Shown: positions 38,734 to 45,258 of the stretch, one piece after another
Position numbering within the stretch: position 1 is the first letter of the stretch
Layout of the letters: each line of letters starts with the position of its first letter
Source of the DNA: Candidatus Tectomicrobia bacterium
GTDB lineage: Bacteria > UBA8248
Length of the DNA: 49,819 nucleotides
Assembly (NCBI GenBank): GCA_016192135.1
Contig: JACPUR010000040.1
Location: 67,771 to 117,589, forward strand
Direction: 5' to 3'
Position numbers and translations under genes: made by a program
Notes under the pieces: model-generated
What the model was told of the DNA's origin: nothing
The model's database searches: none
The model's input: only the letters and a program-made list of their open reading frames with translations

Positions 38734-39147
38734 ATGAAGGCCCACACCGGCTACCTCGCCTTCGAGACGAAGCGCCGCATCGAGTTCATCAACATCACCC
38801 GGGAGGTCGAGGCCGTCGTGCGCGAGTCCGGGGTGCGGGAGGGGCTCGTGCTGGTCAACCCCATGCACATCACCGCCTCGGTCTACGTCAACGACGCCGA
38901 GCCCGGCCTGATCGAGGACTACCAGGAGTGGCTCAAGACGCTCGTGGACACGGCCAAGGACTACCGCCACAACCGGACCGGGGAGGACAACGCCTACGCC
39001 CACCTCATGCGCACCGTCATGGGCCGCGAGGCCGTGGTGGCGATCACCGGGGGTAAGCTCGACTTCGGCCCCTGGGAGCAGATCTACTACGCCGAGTTCG
39101 ACGGCCGGCGCAAGAAAAGGGTGCTCGTGAAGGTGCTGGGGGAATGA
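38734..39147 (+). CDS. YjbQ-family (UPF0047) protein
   Basis: 137 residues. [83 protein letters not shown] are landmarks of the UPF0047 family, which has a conserved His/Asn site and for which a thiamine-phosphate synthase-like side activity is reported. The native role is uncertain. Start ATG 38734 has GGGGAGAAAG upstream. Confidence 0.82.
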   Translation: MKAHTGYLAFETKRRIEFINITREVEAVVRESGVREGLVLVNPMHITASVYVNDAEPGLIEDYQEWLKTLVDTAKDYRHNRTGEDNAYAHLMRTVMGREAVVAITGGKLDFGPWEQIYYAEFDGRRKKRVLVKVLGE

Positions 39148-39170
39148 TGACCCGGCATCGGTGCGTGGAC

Positions 39171-39202
39171 TTGTAGGGGCGCACGGCCGTGCGCCCCTAC
39201 AA
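39171..39202. repeat. GTAGGGGCG-family palindrome
   Basis: A copy of the 38242-38269 palindrome extended by TT and AA at its ends. It lies between the YjbQ and cupin genes. Confidence 0.85.
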
Positions 39203-39239
39203 GGCAGGTTGTAAACCCATTCCCGAAAGGAGGCCCCTC

Positions 39240-39593
39240 ATGCCCGCGACCAGCCGCCGCGCCCGCCTCATCCGCCCCGACGAGCTCGCCTCCGAGGGCA
39301 TGGCCGGGGGCGCCAGCCACAAGCCCATCGTCACCAAGGGGAAGGACGGCACCGACATCTCCGTCTACTACTCCCTCATCAAGCCCGGCCAGACCCACGA
39401 CTGGCACCACCACGAGGAGGACGAGGTCATCTTCGTCGTCCAGGGCGAGGGCCGCTACGACCTCGAGGACGGCGCCATCCCCTACAAGCCGGGCCAGTTC
39501 ATCTTCATGCCCAAGGGCACCCGCCACTGCAACGTCTGCACCGGAAAGGAGGACGTGCGCCTCGTCGCCATCTTCCAGCCCGGGAGGGAGTAG
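39240..39593 (+). CDS. Cupin-domain protein
   Basis: 117 residues forming one cupin barrel: motif 1 GQTHDWHHHEEDEVIFVVQGEGRY (G-x5-H-x-H-x3-E-x6-G pattern) and motif 2 YKPGQFIFMPKGTRHCNVC. The histidine cluster binds a metal. The substrate or sugar ligand is unknown. Start ATG 39240 has AAAGGAGG upstream. The MFS gene starts ten bases after its stop, so the two may be co-transcribed. Confidence 0.8.
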   Translation: MPATSRRARLIRPDELASEGMAGGASHKPIVTKGKDGTDISVYYSLIKPGQTHDWHHHEEDEVIFVVQGEGRYDLEDGAIPYKPGQFIFMPKGTRHCNVCTGKEDVRLVAIFQPGRE

Positions 39594-39603
39594 GGGAGGT
39601 TCC

Positions 39604-40815
39604 GTGCCGCCGTCCGCCGGGGAGGGGACCGAGGGGGCGACCCTCCGGGAGGGCTGGCTCCAGATCGCCTGCTGCTTCCTCGCCGTCTTCAGTGCCTACA
39701 TCGTCGCCTTCATGCTCGGCCCCATCATCGTCCCGATGGGGCGCGACCTGGGCGCCTCCGTCCCGGCGATGGGCCAGGCGGCGGCCCTCATGTTCGTGAG
39801 CTGGGGGATCGGGGCCCCCCTCATCGGGCCCCTCTCCGACCGCTTCGGGCGCAAGCCCGTCATCCTCGCCGGCCTGGCCGGGCTCGCCCTCACCTGCGCC
39901 GCCACCGCCTCGATCCAGAGCTACGCCGGGCTCCTCCTCTGCCGCCTCGCGACGGGGGTCTTCGGGGGCTGCGTCCCCCCCACCTGCGTCGCCTCGATCG
40001 GGGACCGCTTCTCCGCCAAGGCGCGGGGGAACGCCATGGCCCTCTCGGGGGCGGGCATCTCGGCGGGCCTCCTGGCCGGCATCCCCTTCCTCGCCTGGGT
40101 GGCGGACCGGGCCGGCTGGCGCCTCTCCTTCCTACTCGCGGGAGGGGCCGCCCTCGCCGCCCTGGCCCTCGCGGCCTGGGCCTTCCCCTCCCCCCGGCGC
40201 CCGGCCCGCGCCGAAACCTACCTCGGCAGCTTCGGCTGGGCGCGCGAGCCCGCCGCCTGGCACCTCATCGCCGGGAACGTCCTGGAGCGCGTGATCGTCA
40301 CCCTCTTCCTCACCTACGTCTCGGTCCTCTTCCTGAGGCGCTACGGCCTCTCCCTCGCCTCGGTGGCCGGGCTCATCTCAATTATGTCCGTGGGGAACGC
40401 CATCGGGGGCCTGGCGGGAGGCCCCCTCGCCGCCTGGAGATACCGAATCCAGGCCGTGCGCGCCCTGGCGCTCTTGCAGGGAGGCCTCATCGCCCTCCAG
40501 TTCTCGCTCCTCCCGCCGCTCGCCCTCTCCGCCGCGGCGGGCTTCCTCTACAGCTTCGCGGGCCAGATGAGCCGGCCCGCCGTGATGGATGGCCTGCTCG
40601 CCCTCGCCCCCCGCTCGAAGGGCTCCGTCATCGGGGGCTACGCCATGAGCAACCAGCTCGGCCACATGCTGGGCGCCGCCCTGGGCGGGGCCGTCATCGC
40701 CTGGGCGGACGTCGAGGGCCTCGGCTGGCTCGGCCTCGCCTCGGGCATCGCCAGCGCGCACATGTACGGGAAGCTGCTCCGGCCAAGGGCGGAGAGGATG
40801 GGGGAGGTGGATTGA
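39604..40815 (+). CDS. Major facilitator superfamily transporter
   Basis: 403 residues with twelve helices. MFVSWGIGAPLIGPLSDRFGRKPVILAG is the loop 2-3 signature (G-x3-D-R-x-G-R-K). Motif-C-like GAGISAGLLAGIPFLAWVADRAGWR follows. It probably exports a small molecule (drug or metabolite). It starts at GTG 39604 with AGGGGAGG upstream, just after the cupin gene. Its last 47 codons reappear in diverged form at 47907-48048, on the far side of the selenoprotein island. Confidence 0.85.
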   Translation: MPPSAGEGTEGATLREGWLQIACCFLAVFSAYIVAFMLGPIIVPMGRDLGASVPAMGQAAALMFVSWGIGAPLIGPLSDRFGRKPVILAGLAGLALTCAATASIQSYAGLLLCRLATGVFGGCVPPTCVASIGDRFSAKARGNAMALSGAGISAGLLAGIPFLAWVADRAGWRLSFLLAGGAALAALALAAWAFPSPRRPARAETYLGSFGWAREPAAWHLIAGNVLERVIVTLFLTYVSVLFLRRYGLSLASVAGLISIMSVGNAIGGLAGGPLAAWRYRIQAVRALALLQGGLIALQFSLLPPLALSAAAGFLYSFAGQMSRPAVMDGLLALAPRSKGSVIGGYAMSNQLGHMLGAALGGAVIAWADVEGLGWLGLASGIASAHMYGKLLRPRAERMGEVD

Positions 40816-40902
40816 GGGGGGATGTTCCGGCGGATCAACCATGCAGGCATGGTGAGCCGTTCCACCGTCCCGCGCCCATCCGCCATCCATACCGCTTCCA
40901 AG

Positions 40903-40932
40903 TTGACTTACACCGCCCAAAATGGCCTAGTT
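40903..40932 (+). promoter_or_regulatory. Possible promoter of the DUF411 selenoprotein gene
   Basis: TTGACT (40903-40908) is a good -35. The best -10 is CTAGTT (40927-40932) at an 18-base spacing, only a weak match. The stretch is AT-rich compared with neighbouring DNA and ends 28 bases before the start codon. Confidence 0.3.
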
Positions 40933-40960
40933 AGTGTGCGGATGGAGGAGGAGCAAGCAG

Positions 40961-41440
40961 ATGAAGATCAAGCGGTCCTGGAAAGCGATTGTGCTGAGCG
41001 GAGCCGGGCTGGCGCTGCTGGCCGGGGTCATCGTCCTGTCCGGAAAGCCCACCCAGGGAGCGCCGGTGATGACGGTCTACAAGACCCCGGCGTGAGGGTG
41101 CTGCGGCGCGTGGGTGGTTCACCTGCGCTCGGCCGGCTTCAAGGTTGATGCGAGAAACGTATCGAGCATCTCCCTTGAGACAGCCAAGGACGAGAACGGC
41201 GTGCCGCCCGGCCTGCGGACGTGCCATACCGCCCGGGTGGGAGACTACGTGATCGAGGGCCACGTCCCGGCGGAGGTCATCCACCGGCTGCTGAGAGAGA
41301 AACCAGACGTGAAAGGCATCGGGGTGCCCGGGATGCCCGTCGGCTCCCCGGGGATGGAAGGTCCTGGCGCCCGGCTTTATACCGTCTACTCATATGATCG
41401 GGACGGCCGCACCCGGGTATACCAGCAGGTGAATCCCTAG
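40961..41440 (+). CDS. DUF411-family selenoprotein (U-G-C-C motif), 159 aa with in-frame UGA
   Basis: ATG 40961 (GGAGGAG upstream) starts an exported protein with a hydrophobic N-terminus (AIVLSGAGLALLAGVIVLSG). The mature part reads MTVYKTPA, then UGA (41093-41095, residue 45), then GCCGAWVVHLRSAGFKVDA. DUF411 proteins carry MxVYKSPTCGCCxxW at this point, so the UGA replaces the first of three motif cysteines exactly. The later GVPPGLRTCHTARVGDYVIEGHVPAEVIHRLL and GIGVPGMPVGSPGME are the conserved rest of the family. DUF411 proteins are copper/metal-associated periplasmic thiol proteins. The hairpin at 41106-41128 is a candidate SECIS. A start downstream of the UGA would lose the motif entirely. 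The gene opens the selenoprotein island. Confidence 0.85.
41106..41128 (+). promoter_or_regulatory. Candidate SECIS hairpin of the DUF411 selenoprotein
   Basis: GCGC (41106-41109) pairs with GCGC (41125-41128). The inner stem is either GGTG with CACC (41113-41116 and 41120-41123) around a GTT loop, or GTG with CAC closing a GGTGGTT loop. The apical loop begins 17-21 nt after UGA 41095, and a small bulge separates the two stem parts, as in known bacterial SECIS elements. Confidence 0.6.
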
Positions 41441-41462
41441 AGCGTTGCGGGCTCCTAAAGCT

Positions 41463-41909
41463 TCAATCTGGAAGTCCTTTCGGCCGCGCCCACCAAAGAC
41501 TCAATCCTGGAACCAGCACCCATTGGAGCAAGGGCGACACCCCTACATTCAAGAAGGGAACAATGGGCATGGGGCTGGAGTAGTTCCAAGTGCCCAGGAG
41601 ATACACGTTCAGCCATTCGGCAAATATCGCCAGGACGACGCCCACGGCAATCGCCCGCCCTCCCGCGGCCCAATAGCCGGCGTCCGGCCAGCCGCTGTTC
41701 CCAGTGAGCCAAACGGCGAGCGACAAGGCGGCCAAGGCAAGTAAAGTGTCGATAATGACGCAGCGCGCGAGAAGCAGGGGAGTCTCCGAGATCAGACCCG
41801 GCATCCATCCCCGGTAAAGGGGCGCATGCAGGATTTCCCAGGCCGAGTGGCCGAACGCCGAGCTCGTGATATAGCGCCGGAGGGCGAAGCGCCGCTTCTC
41901 GGAAATCAT
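41463..41909 (-). CDS. Small integral membrane protein of unknown function, 148 aa
   Basis: Begins MISEKRRFALRRYITSSAFGHSAWEILHAPLYRGW and has three or four hydrophobic helices (IDTLLALAALSLAVWL, AIAVGVVLAIFAEWLNVYLLG, LLQWVLVPGLSLWW). No metal motif and no cysteine pair is evident. It lies last in the minus-strand selenoprotein operon, downstream of the CcdA/TauE-like gene and convergent with the DUF411 gene. The function is unknown. Confidence 0.65.
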   Translation of the reverse strand: MISEKRRFALRRYITSSAFGHSAWEILHAPLYRGWMPGLISETPLLLARCVIIDTLLALAALSLAVWLTGNSGWPDAGYWAAGGRAIAVGVVLAIFAEWLNVYLLGTWNYSSPMPIVPFLNVGVSPLLQWVLVPGLSLWWARPKGLPD

Positions 41910-41940
41910 GGTTTTCAGCCTCAGCCGCCGTTGGGGCCGG

Positions 41941-42705
41941 CTACAGAAAGTTGTAAACCGCCGTGTCGTGAACCCCCGCCAGCAGGAAGATCACGCCCGC
42001 CAGCCGGCGGAACGCCGCGTTCCACCGGGGCAAGCCTCGCGTCCATCCCGCCGCGAGCCCGCTTCCGAGCGTGAGGGCACCCACGGCGAGCAGGAGCGGC
42101 ACCGCGGTCCCGAAGCCGAAGATGAGCGGGAAGGCGAACCCTCCCCCGCTCTTCAGGCTGAGCGGCAGCACCCAGCCGAAGAAAAGCAGGAAGAGCGTGG
42201 GACAGAAGGAGAAAGAAACCGCGAACCCCAGGAAGCCCGCGCCCCAGGCTCCATCTCCCCGGTGCATCCCTTGAAGCTTCTGGGAGAGCCTCCCGCCCAC
42301 GCTGAAGCGCAGCCGGAACGCCCCCAGGAAATACAACCCCGCCAGGATGAACGCGGGGCCGAGCAGCCTCCGGTAGAAGATGACGAAGGGGACCGACCTG
42401 GCTTCGAGGGTGGAACCCAGCGCAAACGCGAGCGCGCCGAAGATCCCGTACGCCAGCATCTTCCCCCCGGTAAACAGCGCCCCCGCACGCAGGGCGAAGG
42501 CGGACTCCCCCGGCCGCTGGGCGGCGTAGGAGGCCGCGGTCAGGTTGCCCGTCATCTGGCAGGGCGAGAGCGATCCCAGCACGCCGAAGAGGAAGGCACT
42601 CAGGACGGGAACCTGGAGCGTATCGATCCACCCGTTGATCGGACCGTACAGGGAATACGCCGCCTGCGAGAGCAGGATGTACCATTGGCCGATGAGGTCC
42701 CTCAT
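41941..42705 (-). CDS. CcdA/TauE-like membrane protein (thiol or selenol electron transporter candidate)
   Basis: 254 residues, six or more helices. FGVLGSLSPCQMTGNLTAASYAA and FAVSFSFCPTLFLLFFGWVLPL each carry one cysteine after a Ser/Pro turn in pseudo-repeated halves, the arrangement of CcdA/ScsB/DsbD-type proteins that move reducing equivalents across the membrane. It could equally be a TauE/SafE-type exporter. Its place next to the UxxU thioredoxin-like gene favours the electron-transfer reading. Both Cys codons are ordinary TGC. Start ATG 42705 has AAAAGGAAGAG upstream. Confidence 0.7.
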   Translation of the reverse strand: MRDLIGQWYILLSQAAYSLYGPINGWIDTLQVPVLSAFLFGVLGSLSPCQMTGNLTAASYAAQRPGESAFALRAGALFTGGKMLAYGIFGALAFALGSTLEARSVPFVIFYRRLLGPAFILAGLYFLGAFRLRFSVGGRLSQKLQGMHRGDGAWGAGFLGFAVSFSFCPTLFLLFFGWVLPLSLKSGGGFAFPLIFGFGTAVPLLLAVGALTLGSGLAAGWTRGLPRWNAAFRRLAGVIFLLAGVHDTAVYNFL

Positions 42706-42780
42706 GGAACTCTTCCTTTTCCAGCTTCCCTCACGACGACAACCAAACCATCCCCGAACCCGAAGCCGTTCGGGCAAACG

Positions 42781-43296
42781 TCAGCGAAGGAAACGTCCGG
42801 GGTCCTTCCCGGCCTCATCCCAGAGCTTCAAGGCGTCGTCGAACGAGTAGCTCACCCAGCGCTTCCTGCCCTCGGCGTCGATGAGGACAACGGCCGGATG
42901 TCCCCGGAGGCCGTACTTCCGGAAAGCGTCCGCCGTAGGGTCCATCAGGATGACCGCCTCAATCTTTTCCGCTTTCACGAACTCCGCGACCTGGCTCCTG
43001 GCCTCCCCCACGCTGATCGCCAGGACCTGGATTCCCTTCCCGCTGGCCTCCCGGGCCAGCCGCCCGAGGGACGGCAACTGCCGTCCTCAGACGGGTCAGG
43101 TGGTCTGCCAGAAAGCGAGAAGAACAGGACTCCCGCGGAGGCCCTTGAGCGACACGGACTTGCCGCTCAGGTCCGGGAGCTGGAACCCCGGCGCCTGAGG
43201 ATGATCCGGAAACAGGATGACGCTCTGGGCAAAAGCGGCACCCGGCAGCATGAGCGCCCCAAAGACCAGCCCCAAAAGGATGCGTCTCGCGAGCAT
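42781..43296 (-). CDS. TlpA/AhpC-TSA thioredoxin-like selenoprotein with a UxxU active site, 171 aa
   Basis: Starting at ATG 43296, a signal peptide (LLGLVFGALMLPGAAFAQ) precedes a thioredoxin fold: APGFQLPDLSGKSVSLKGLRGSPVLLAFWQTT, then UGA (43098-43096), Pro, Val, UGA (43089-43087), GRQLPSLGRLAREASGKGIQVLAI, later YGLRGHPAVVLIDAEGR with the cis-Pro loop. TlpA/ResA proteins have FWxTWCxxC exactly here, so both active-site cysteines (residues 67 and 70) are replaced by UGA, giving UxxU. Both halves align with one family, share one frame and have no other frameshift. A strong hairpin follows the second UGA and another with a GG-containing loop begins 24 nt after it. The likely role is disulfide/selenosulfide exchange in the periplasm, fed by the CcdA-like gene downstream. 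Confidence 0.85.
43047..43086 (-). promoter_or_regulatory. Tandem hairpins after the UxxU codons (candidate SECIS)
   Basis: In the minus-strand RNA, GGACGGC pairs perfectly with GCCGTCC around AGTT immediately after the second UGA (43086-43069). A second hairpin, CCTC-GGG with CCC-GG-GAGG, closes loop CGGCTGG at 43062-43056, whose start is 24 nt after the second UGA. The second has the expected SECIS position and loop; the first may be a further recoding or pausing structure. Confidence 0.6.
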
Positions 43297-43336
43297 GGAA
43301 AATCTCCCTTCTTCGGCGGTGAAAACGTCTTTCCCC

Positions 43337-43825
43337 CTACCGGCGCGGGTTGGGGTTGTTGGGCGCGTACTTGGCGTCGATCCGCCGCTTGATCTCGGGG
43401 ATGGGCATCCCCCGCCTGTACATGTCCCTCGCGTCCAGCGAGATGTTCTGGCAGATCGCTCACCCGAAGGCGTGCTGGTCCGTGTAGCAGTCGAGGTTGT
43501 TCTGGTGGCCGGCGCTCTGGTAGCAGCCGCAGTAGCAGGGCATCCGCTCCAGGAGCTCCGGGTGATCCCGGGCGGCCTGGTAGGCCTCCCGCGTCCTTCC
43601 GAGGAACTGGGCGGGGTCCAGGGTCTTGGGCCGGGGGACGCGCGGCGTCCCCGTGAGGACGTACCGCGGATCGGCGTCGGCGACGGTGGGATCGGCGGGG
43701 GAAGGAGCCCCCAGGTACCAGGCCCCCGCGCCCAGGGCCGCCAGCAGCGCCGCCGCGAGGAAGGCCCATCCTATCTTGCCGGAGCCGGACCTCTTTCGTT
43801 TCATGGGGGACCTCTTTTGCTTCAT
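43337..43825 (-). CDS. PCYCGC-motif selenoprotein (UxxC), 162 aa with in-frame UGA
   Basis: A membrane anchor (KIGWAFLAAALLAALGAGAWYLG) leads a periplasmic domain holding LLERMPCYCGCYQSAGHQNNLDCY, the diagnostic PCYCGC block, then TDQHAFG, UGA (43462-43460) and AICQNISLDARDMYRRGMP, ending IPEIKRRIDAKY. In family members with cysteine the corresponding stretch is CxxC followed by a helix, so the UGA substitutes the first Cys of a CxxC pair. The frame closes at TAG 43339-43337. The family is of unknown function but is often near cytochrome-oxidase assembly genes. A hairpin with loop TGGAC starts 22 nt after the UGA. Start ATG 43825 or 43804 is possible; it follows the SCO gene by 34 bases. Confidence 0.85.
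43427..43443 (-). promoter_or_regulatory. Candidate SECIS hairpin of the PCYCGC selenoprotein
   Basis: In the minus-strand RNA, CTCGC pairs with GCGAG (extended by a G-U pair) around loop TGGAC (43437-43433). The loop starts 22 nt after the UGA and contains adjacent G residues. Confidence 0.6.
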
Positions 43826-43859
43826 GCTGCCCTCATCGCATTACCCGCTATCCGCCGTC

Positions 43860-44621
43860 CTAATCCCCGTGCAGAAGGCTCCGGATGTCCTCCCGCAGCC
43901 GCCGCAGGGTTTCCTCCTCAAAGAGGGGGAGGAACTCCCCCTCCGTTTGCGAGGCGGGGGATACGATGCCCATGTAAGCGCCCCGCACCCGGGCCTGCCT
44001 GTCCACCAGCACGAAGCGGGAGCTGTGGATGTAGGGCTGGGTGGGGCCGGGATGGTGGGCGTGGGCGGAACGCGGTGTCAGCCATTTCAAGAGCGAAGAA
44101 GATCCGGCCTTGCCCGCCCCCGCCTTCGGCTCCACCGCGTTCAGGCGGAATCCTTTCTGGGCGAGGCGGTAGATGGCCTCCTTCTCCCCCGTCAGGAAGA
44201 GCCACCTCTCGGGGTCGGCGCGGAATTTCCTCGCGTACCCCGCCAGGACCTCGGGTGTGTCCCGCTCCGGGTCCACCGTGAGGGAGACCAGCCGGAAGTC
44301 TTTCTCGCCCGCGAATTCCTTCTGGAGCTTCGCCATCTCCGCCGTCTGCAAGGGGCAGGTGTCGGTGCAGTGCGTGAAGATGAGATTGGCGACCCAGACC
44401 TTCCCCTTGAGGCCGGCGAGGGCGACCGCGCGGCCGCTCCGCTCGGTGAGGGAGAAATCGGGCACCTCCCAATAGACGGGCAGCTCCTCCCGGCCCAGGA
44501 GCACCCACCCGGCGCTTGCTCCCGCCAGCGCGGCGAGCAGCCACAGAACGAGACCCGCATAGAACGCCGTACGTTTCCCGCGGCCAGCCGCTTCCGCTTG
44601 CCCAGCTTGTGCTTGCTCCAT
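43860..44621 (-). CDS. SCO1/SenC-family copper chaperone
   Basis: 253 residues with one N-terminal membrane anchor (FYAGLVLWLLAALAGASAGWVLLG) and a thioredoxin fold: DFSLTERSGRAVALAGLKGKVWVANLIFTHCTDTCPLQTAEM has the copper-binding CxxxC, VSLTVDPERDTPEVLAGYARKF the family strand and IHSSRFVLVDRQARVRG the conserved His. SCO proteins insert or reduce copper at the CuA centre of cytochrome oxidase. Unlike its neighbours, the CxxxC is encoded by ordinary TGC codons. ATG 44621 is preferred over TTG 44627. It sits between the Rieske gene and the PCYCGC gene. Confidence 0.85.
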   Translation of the reverse strand: MEQAQAGQAEAAGRGKRTAFYAGLVLWLLAALAGASAGWVLLGREELPVYWEVPDFSLTERSGRAVALAGLKGKVWVANLIFTHCTDTCPLQTAEMAKLQKEFAGEKDFRLVSLTVDPERDTPEVLAGYARKFRADPERWLFLTGEKEAIYRLAQKGFRLNAVEPKAGAGKAGSSSLLKWLTPRSAHAHHPGPTQPYIHSSRFVLVDRQARVRGAYMGIVSPASQTEGEFLPLFEEETLRRLREDIRSLLHGD

Positions 44622-44657
44622 AAACAACCCCTATCGAGACCGGGAGACCCCCCTCTG

Positions 44658-45203
44658 CTACAACCGCAGATACGCCTCCGTATTCCCCCATTCCCCCCTT
44701 TCCTGGCGGAAGCTCCTCGACTTGTCGACGAGAACCTGCCCGTCCTCGGCCAGGACGATCTTCAGGCGCTCCAGGGGCCGGGGCGCGGGGCCCTCGAAAT
44801 TCACCCCGCTCCGGTAGAAGCCGCTCCCATGGCAGGGGCACTTGAACTTGTTCTCCTGGGGGAGCCAGTTCGGGGTGCAGCCCAGGTGGGTGCAGACGGC
44901 CAGGAGGGCATAAAAGCCCCCCTCCTCCCGGACGATCCACACCCGCTGGCTCTGCTTGTAGCGCTCGTCCACCGCCCCCGCGATGTATTCCTCGGGCTGG
45001 CCCGCCTTGAACACTGGAGCAGGCTCGAAGAGGACCCGGGGGAAGAGAAAGCGGAGGAAACCCAGCAAGGCCACCCCCAGCGAGCCCAGGACGCCCAGCC
45101 ACCCCACCCAGTTCATGAAGCGCCGCCGGTCCATGCCCCGGGGAGGAGGCTTCACCATCTCCCGGGGCATCTGAATCCGAGGCTTCTCCTTCACGGCTGC
45201 CAT
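44658..45203 (-). CDS. Rieske [2Fe-2S] protein, QcrA-like
   Basis: 181 residues: a basic twin-arginine-like N-terminus (GMDRRRFMNWVG) and one membrane helix (WLGVLGSLGVALLGFLRFLFP), then the Rieske domain with cluster ligands CTHLGC and CPCHGSGF. It resembles the Rieske subunit of menaquinol-cytochrome c reductases, but no cytochrome b or c gene adjoins it. In this operon it may pass electrons between the quinol pool and the SCO/selenoprotein set. Start ATG 45203 has GGAGGAGGC upstream. Confidence 0.82.
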   Translation of the reverse strand: MAAVKEKPRIQMPREMVKPPPRGMDRRRFMNWVGWLGVLGSLGVALLGFLRFLFPRVLFEPAPVFKAGQPEEYIAGAVDERYKQSQRVWIVREEGGFYALLAVCTHLGCTPNWLPQENKFKCPCHGSGFYRSGVNFEGPAPRPLERLKIVLAEDGQVLVDKSRSFRQERGEWGNTEAYLRL

Positions 45204-45258
45204 CTCGAAAGCCTCCTCCTCCGGGGAGGGGGAAGATGCCCCCCTCCCCGGAGACCGT

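Noticed and set aside
40822-41148. A 108-residue plus-strand frame overlapping the start of the DUF411 gene
   Set aside because: It has no family similarity and is out of frame with the gene that has a clear ribosome-binding site, signal peptide and conserved motif.
41114-41440. An independent 108-residue gene starting after the UGA in the DUF411 locus
   Set aside because: It has no ribosome-binding site or signal peptide and lacks the conserved N-terminal strand and the first motif cysteine, while the upstream frame supplies both.
43069-43086. The perfect hairpin just after the UxxU codons as a transcription terminator
   Set aside because: It lies inside the coding region and has no following T-run on the minus strand.
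42781-43296. Two separate genes (43096-43296 and 42781-43077) rather than one
   Set aside because: Each half alone is an incomplete thioredoxin fold. Both are in the same frame, separated by only two UGAs and two codons, and the second has only a weak TTG start.
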